NCBI RefSeq assembly: GCF_042242105.1
Contig: NC_092031.1
Span: forward strand, 17,719,662-17,783,661
Reading direction: 5' to 3'
Length of the DNA stretch: 64,000 nucleotides
From: Pempheris klunzingeri
Taxonomy: Eukaryota > Chordata > Actinopteri > Acropomatiformes > Pempheridae
Shown one piece after another: positions 61,580 to 64,000 of the stretch. Within the stretch, counting starts at the first letter, position 1. Each line of letters starts with the position of its first letter. A program made the position numbers and the translations under genes. The notes below the pieces were generated by a model. It was not told the DNA's origin. It saw only the letters and a list, made by a program, of their open reading frames with translations, and did no database searches.

Positions 61580-63583
61580 TTGTGACATTTGCTTTATTTA
61601 CACAACATTATATTGTTTTCAACACGTAGATAAAGTTACAGAAAATTTAGCTAATATTAAAAATGATCGAACTAATAAACATTTCCAAAAAAAGCAAATG
61701 ACAATAGAATTTAAAATGAATAAATGTACCTTAGAGTGAAAATGTGAAATATGATATCACAACTTCTTTCACAATTACTTTCATGTGTCTGCATCCCTGA
61801 AGGTCGACAGTGATATCTTTTTGCGTTGGAGTGCAGCCCTAAGAGGGCAAAAATAAAACGGACAGATAGCAAAATGAAAAACAGACACAGAAAATGACGT
61901 TCGTAAACTCAAGGCTAGAATGTGACATTGGTAGATATGGAAACTTTTCCACCCTCATTTCATATGAAAAGCCCCTCGTAATGGACAGTTTTCTGTAGAT
62001 AACCTTGGAAGTCCGGCCTTGACAGAGTTTTCTGATCCGTCAAGGCTGCACAGTGTAAATAAATCTGTTCAGAAAGAAGAAACTCAAAGCCAAAGAAGAT
62101 CAGACTGTGATCTGTGCCCTAAACAGAGGGAGAGGTAGAGTTGACTTGATTTTGATTGATTCGGTTTGAGTTTGCCGATAACGTTGGTCGACGTCGTCAG
62201 CATGTCTAAAGGCATGAAGCCTAGAACAATTTAACTGAGAGGCACAAAGAGGTTGGCTGGAGCGACTCTTGGGCTGGACAGAGGGTAACATCTGTCCAAT
62301 GTGTGTTAAACTTAGACTGCACTCATTGTTTCGGACTCTATCGTAAAAGTAAAGTGTTAATATTCAAACACACCAACAACCACCGCATCAAAAGTGAGCC
62401 TGAAGTCATTTAGACACAGTAGCTCTGGCAGAGCAGTGCTGCTCCTGAATGAAGAAAGGTGACTGAGTATGGGGCCCAGTCATGCCCATGACACACCATC
62501 ACTCACAGGCTGTGGTGGGGGGAGACCACGGGGTGTGGTGCCAGCCTAAGGTGGTAAAAACACATCACTGTAATTAAACAAAATAAAATGGCATTGCATT
62601 GAAGGCAAACAAGGACATTTTAAGCAGCTATCCACAATACAATATTGCGAAACGTTTATTTTTACATAAATTGTGTTATTTAGCCGTCTCAGATTGTAGA
62701 CACTTAGCATGAATCCTGAAAAGCCCCCCCCCCCACAAAATGACCCTTTAACTAAAAAGATGGCTTTAAATTAGATTTCTGCTTCTCGGGAGGACTCCAT
62801 GTCAAACTAGCCAAATAAAGCTTCTGTGTTCTTTAGACAGACGATCATCCTTCAGCATAAAAGTTTCACAGTGCCAAGCAGGAGAAGTGAAAATGACATC
62901 CTATCTTAACATGAGACATTCTTATAGCTAGCCTAGTGCTAGTTGGCAGAACTTGTTTGCCACATTAATAGTATATTATTATCACTGTTTAATATTAGAA
63001 CATTAACAGGCATTTAAAACCTGTGATTGCTATAAAAAAAAAAAATGAAATGCCAAAGAACTTCTCAAACTCTGGTCAGCTTACTGTCAATGGACACATT
63101 TGCCAAAGCGATGATGGAGCTACAAGCTGACCTCGGGTGTTCCCCTTGGATAGGAGATTAAAAAAATGAACACTTACCTGTCCACAAAGACTGCTGAGAT
63201 GATGAGAACACCGGGCGGCTGCTGTCATTTCACTCCAAAAAATGGCTGTTTGATGTTTTCCTCACAACATATAAATCACGTCATTTCCTGCATGCTGCTT
63301 TTCTGATGGTGAGGTTGGACACAGTAACACAGTACTGACTGAATGGTGGAAACGTGACCCTTACACTACGCTGATTTAAAGACATCAGACACCAGACTTC
63401 AGTGTTGAATGAACAACTTTTGCTATCAGAGGCATCTGTGCATAACCAGGAAGAACAGAGGAAAGCACATTAAGCCCAGGGATCCGTCTGATGTACCTCC
63501 GTAATGCACCAAATAACCCTTTTAAAACACCGAGGTACAGATCATTTCTTTACTCAACAAAAGAAATAATGTGTACACTCACT
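61580..63583 (-). other. possible spliced minus-strand transcript (coding status unclear)
   Basis: Two strong minus-strand donors are present: GGAGCAA/GTGAGTG (exon end 63583) and GTGGACAG/GTAAGTG (exon end 63178). A plausible acceptor lies near 62550 and AATAAA at 61593-61598. One frame stays open across the three pieces but lacks an ATG. No family is recognisable, so this may be a lncRNA, a small-protein gene, or chance. SAP30BP and small membrane-protein genes lie beyond ITGB4 in human. Confidence 0.25.
61593..61598 (-). terminator. minus-strand polyadenylation signal
   Basis: AATAAA on the minus strand with T/G-rich sequence beyond it. It could end the possible transcript described for 61580-63583. 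Confidence 0.35.
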
Positions 63584-64000
63584 TGCTCCTTGCCCACCAA
63601 AGGACAAACCCCTCCAGTGCACTGAGCTCCACTGTCTTTCTCTGTAACTCTCTCATCATGTCTGTCCTTTGCTAGCACACAAATTACTGAGACTTACTGT
63701 GAACAAGGTGCTGTGGCGGTGACCTGGACTCATACAGACAGACAGCGCTCCCCACCTAGACTGCTGGGACTCCAAAACAATTAAAAACAATATATATATA
63801 TAAATAAATTTGAAAAAAAAGTAGAGTTGCATAAGTTTTGGGATATTTGGAGGAAGCCCGACAGGAATGTCTCCACTTTCAGCTCCTCTCAGCCAACTGA
63901 GAGCAGAATGCACCCAGCTCCTCGCCAATTTACATGACAAAAACTGCTCTTTTTGGATCAGTGACTTCATTCAGTGCTTCTAATGGCCTTTTTCCTTTTT
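63584..64000. other. right edge, no supported gene
   Basis: AT-rich with a TA/TATATA run near 63790-63800. No exon I can defend. Confidence 0.4.

Larger units (their letters stand above)
59300..61580. other. intergenic stretch, no gene seen
   Basis: I see no spliced or single-exon coding gene. It contains two repeat fragments (60020-60140 and 60460-60625) and otherwise AT-rich unique sequence. Confidence 0.5.

Noticed and set aside
62100-62291. 63-residue minus-strand frame
   Set aside because: Inside the putative 3' UTR of the weak transcript; low complexity, no homology recognised, no splice support.

Overview
This is a vertebrate nuclear window, almost certainly from a spiny-rayed (percomorph) teleost. 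The genes have many short exons and compact GT-AG introns, the intergenic spacers are short, microsatellites (mostly CA/TG) are frequent, and the introns hold repeat types I recognise as common in percomorph genomes. Exons were placed by eye, by joining splice sites so that the reading frame continues. For every complete gene the exon lengths sum to a multiple of three.

Layout, left to right: wbp2 (minus; its 3' end lies off the left edge), unc13d/Munc13-4 (plus), unk (minus), an H3.3 histone gene (plus), an unnamed RUN-PDZ-PTB gene (minus), an unnamed PRY/SPRY gene (plus) and itgb4 (minus). A mostly non-coding stretch of about 5 kb follows; a minus-strand transcript may end in it. Strands alternate strictly, so genes are paired head-to-head (wbp2/unc13d, unk/H3.3, RUN-PDZ-PTB/SPRY) or tail-to-tail (unc13d/unk, H3.3/RUN-PDZ-PTB, SPRY/itgb4). 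Two tail-to-tail pairs have visible polyadenylation signals within about 100 bp of each other.

The block ITGB4 - H3-3B - UNK - UNC13D - WBP2 matches human 17q25.1 as I remember it. Differences from that memory: GALK1 is not between itgb4 and H3.3, the RUN-PDZ-PTB and PRY/SPRY genes stand there instead, and wbp2 is inverted relative to unc13d. The genes do not form one pathway. They cover transcriptional co-activation (wbp2), granule priming (unc13d), RNA binding (unk), replication-independent chromatin (H3.3) and hemidesmosome adhesion (itgb4).

The least described item is the 435-residue protein combining RUN, PDZ and PTB folds. It is followed by the 411-residue PRY/SPRY protein, whose N-terminal half I cannot assign. 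Both calls rest on reading the sequence; no database was searched.
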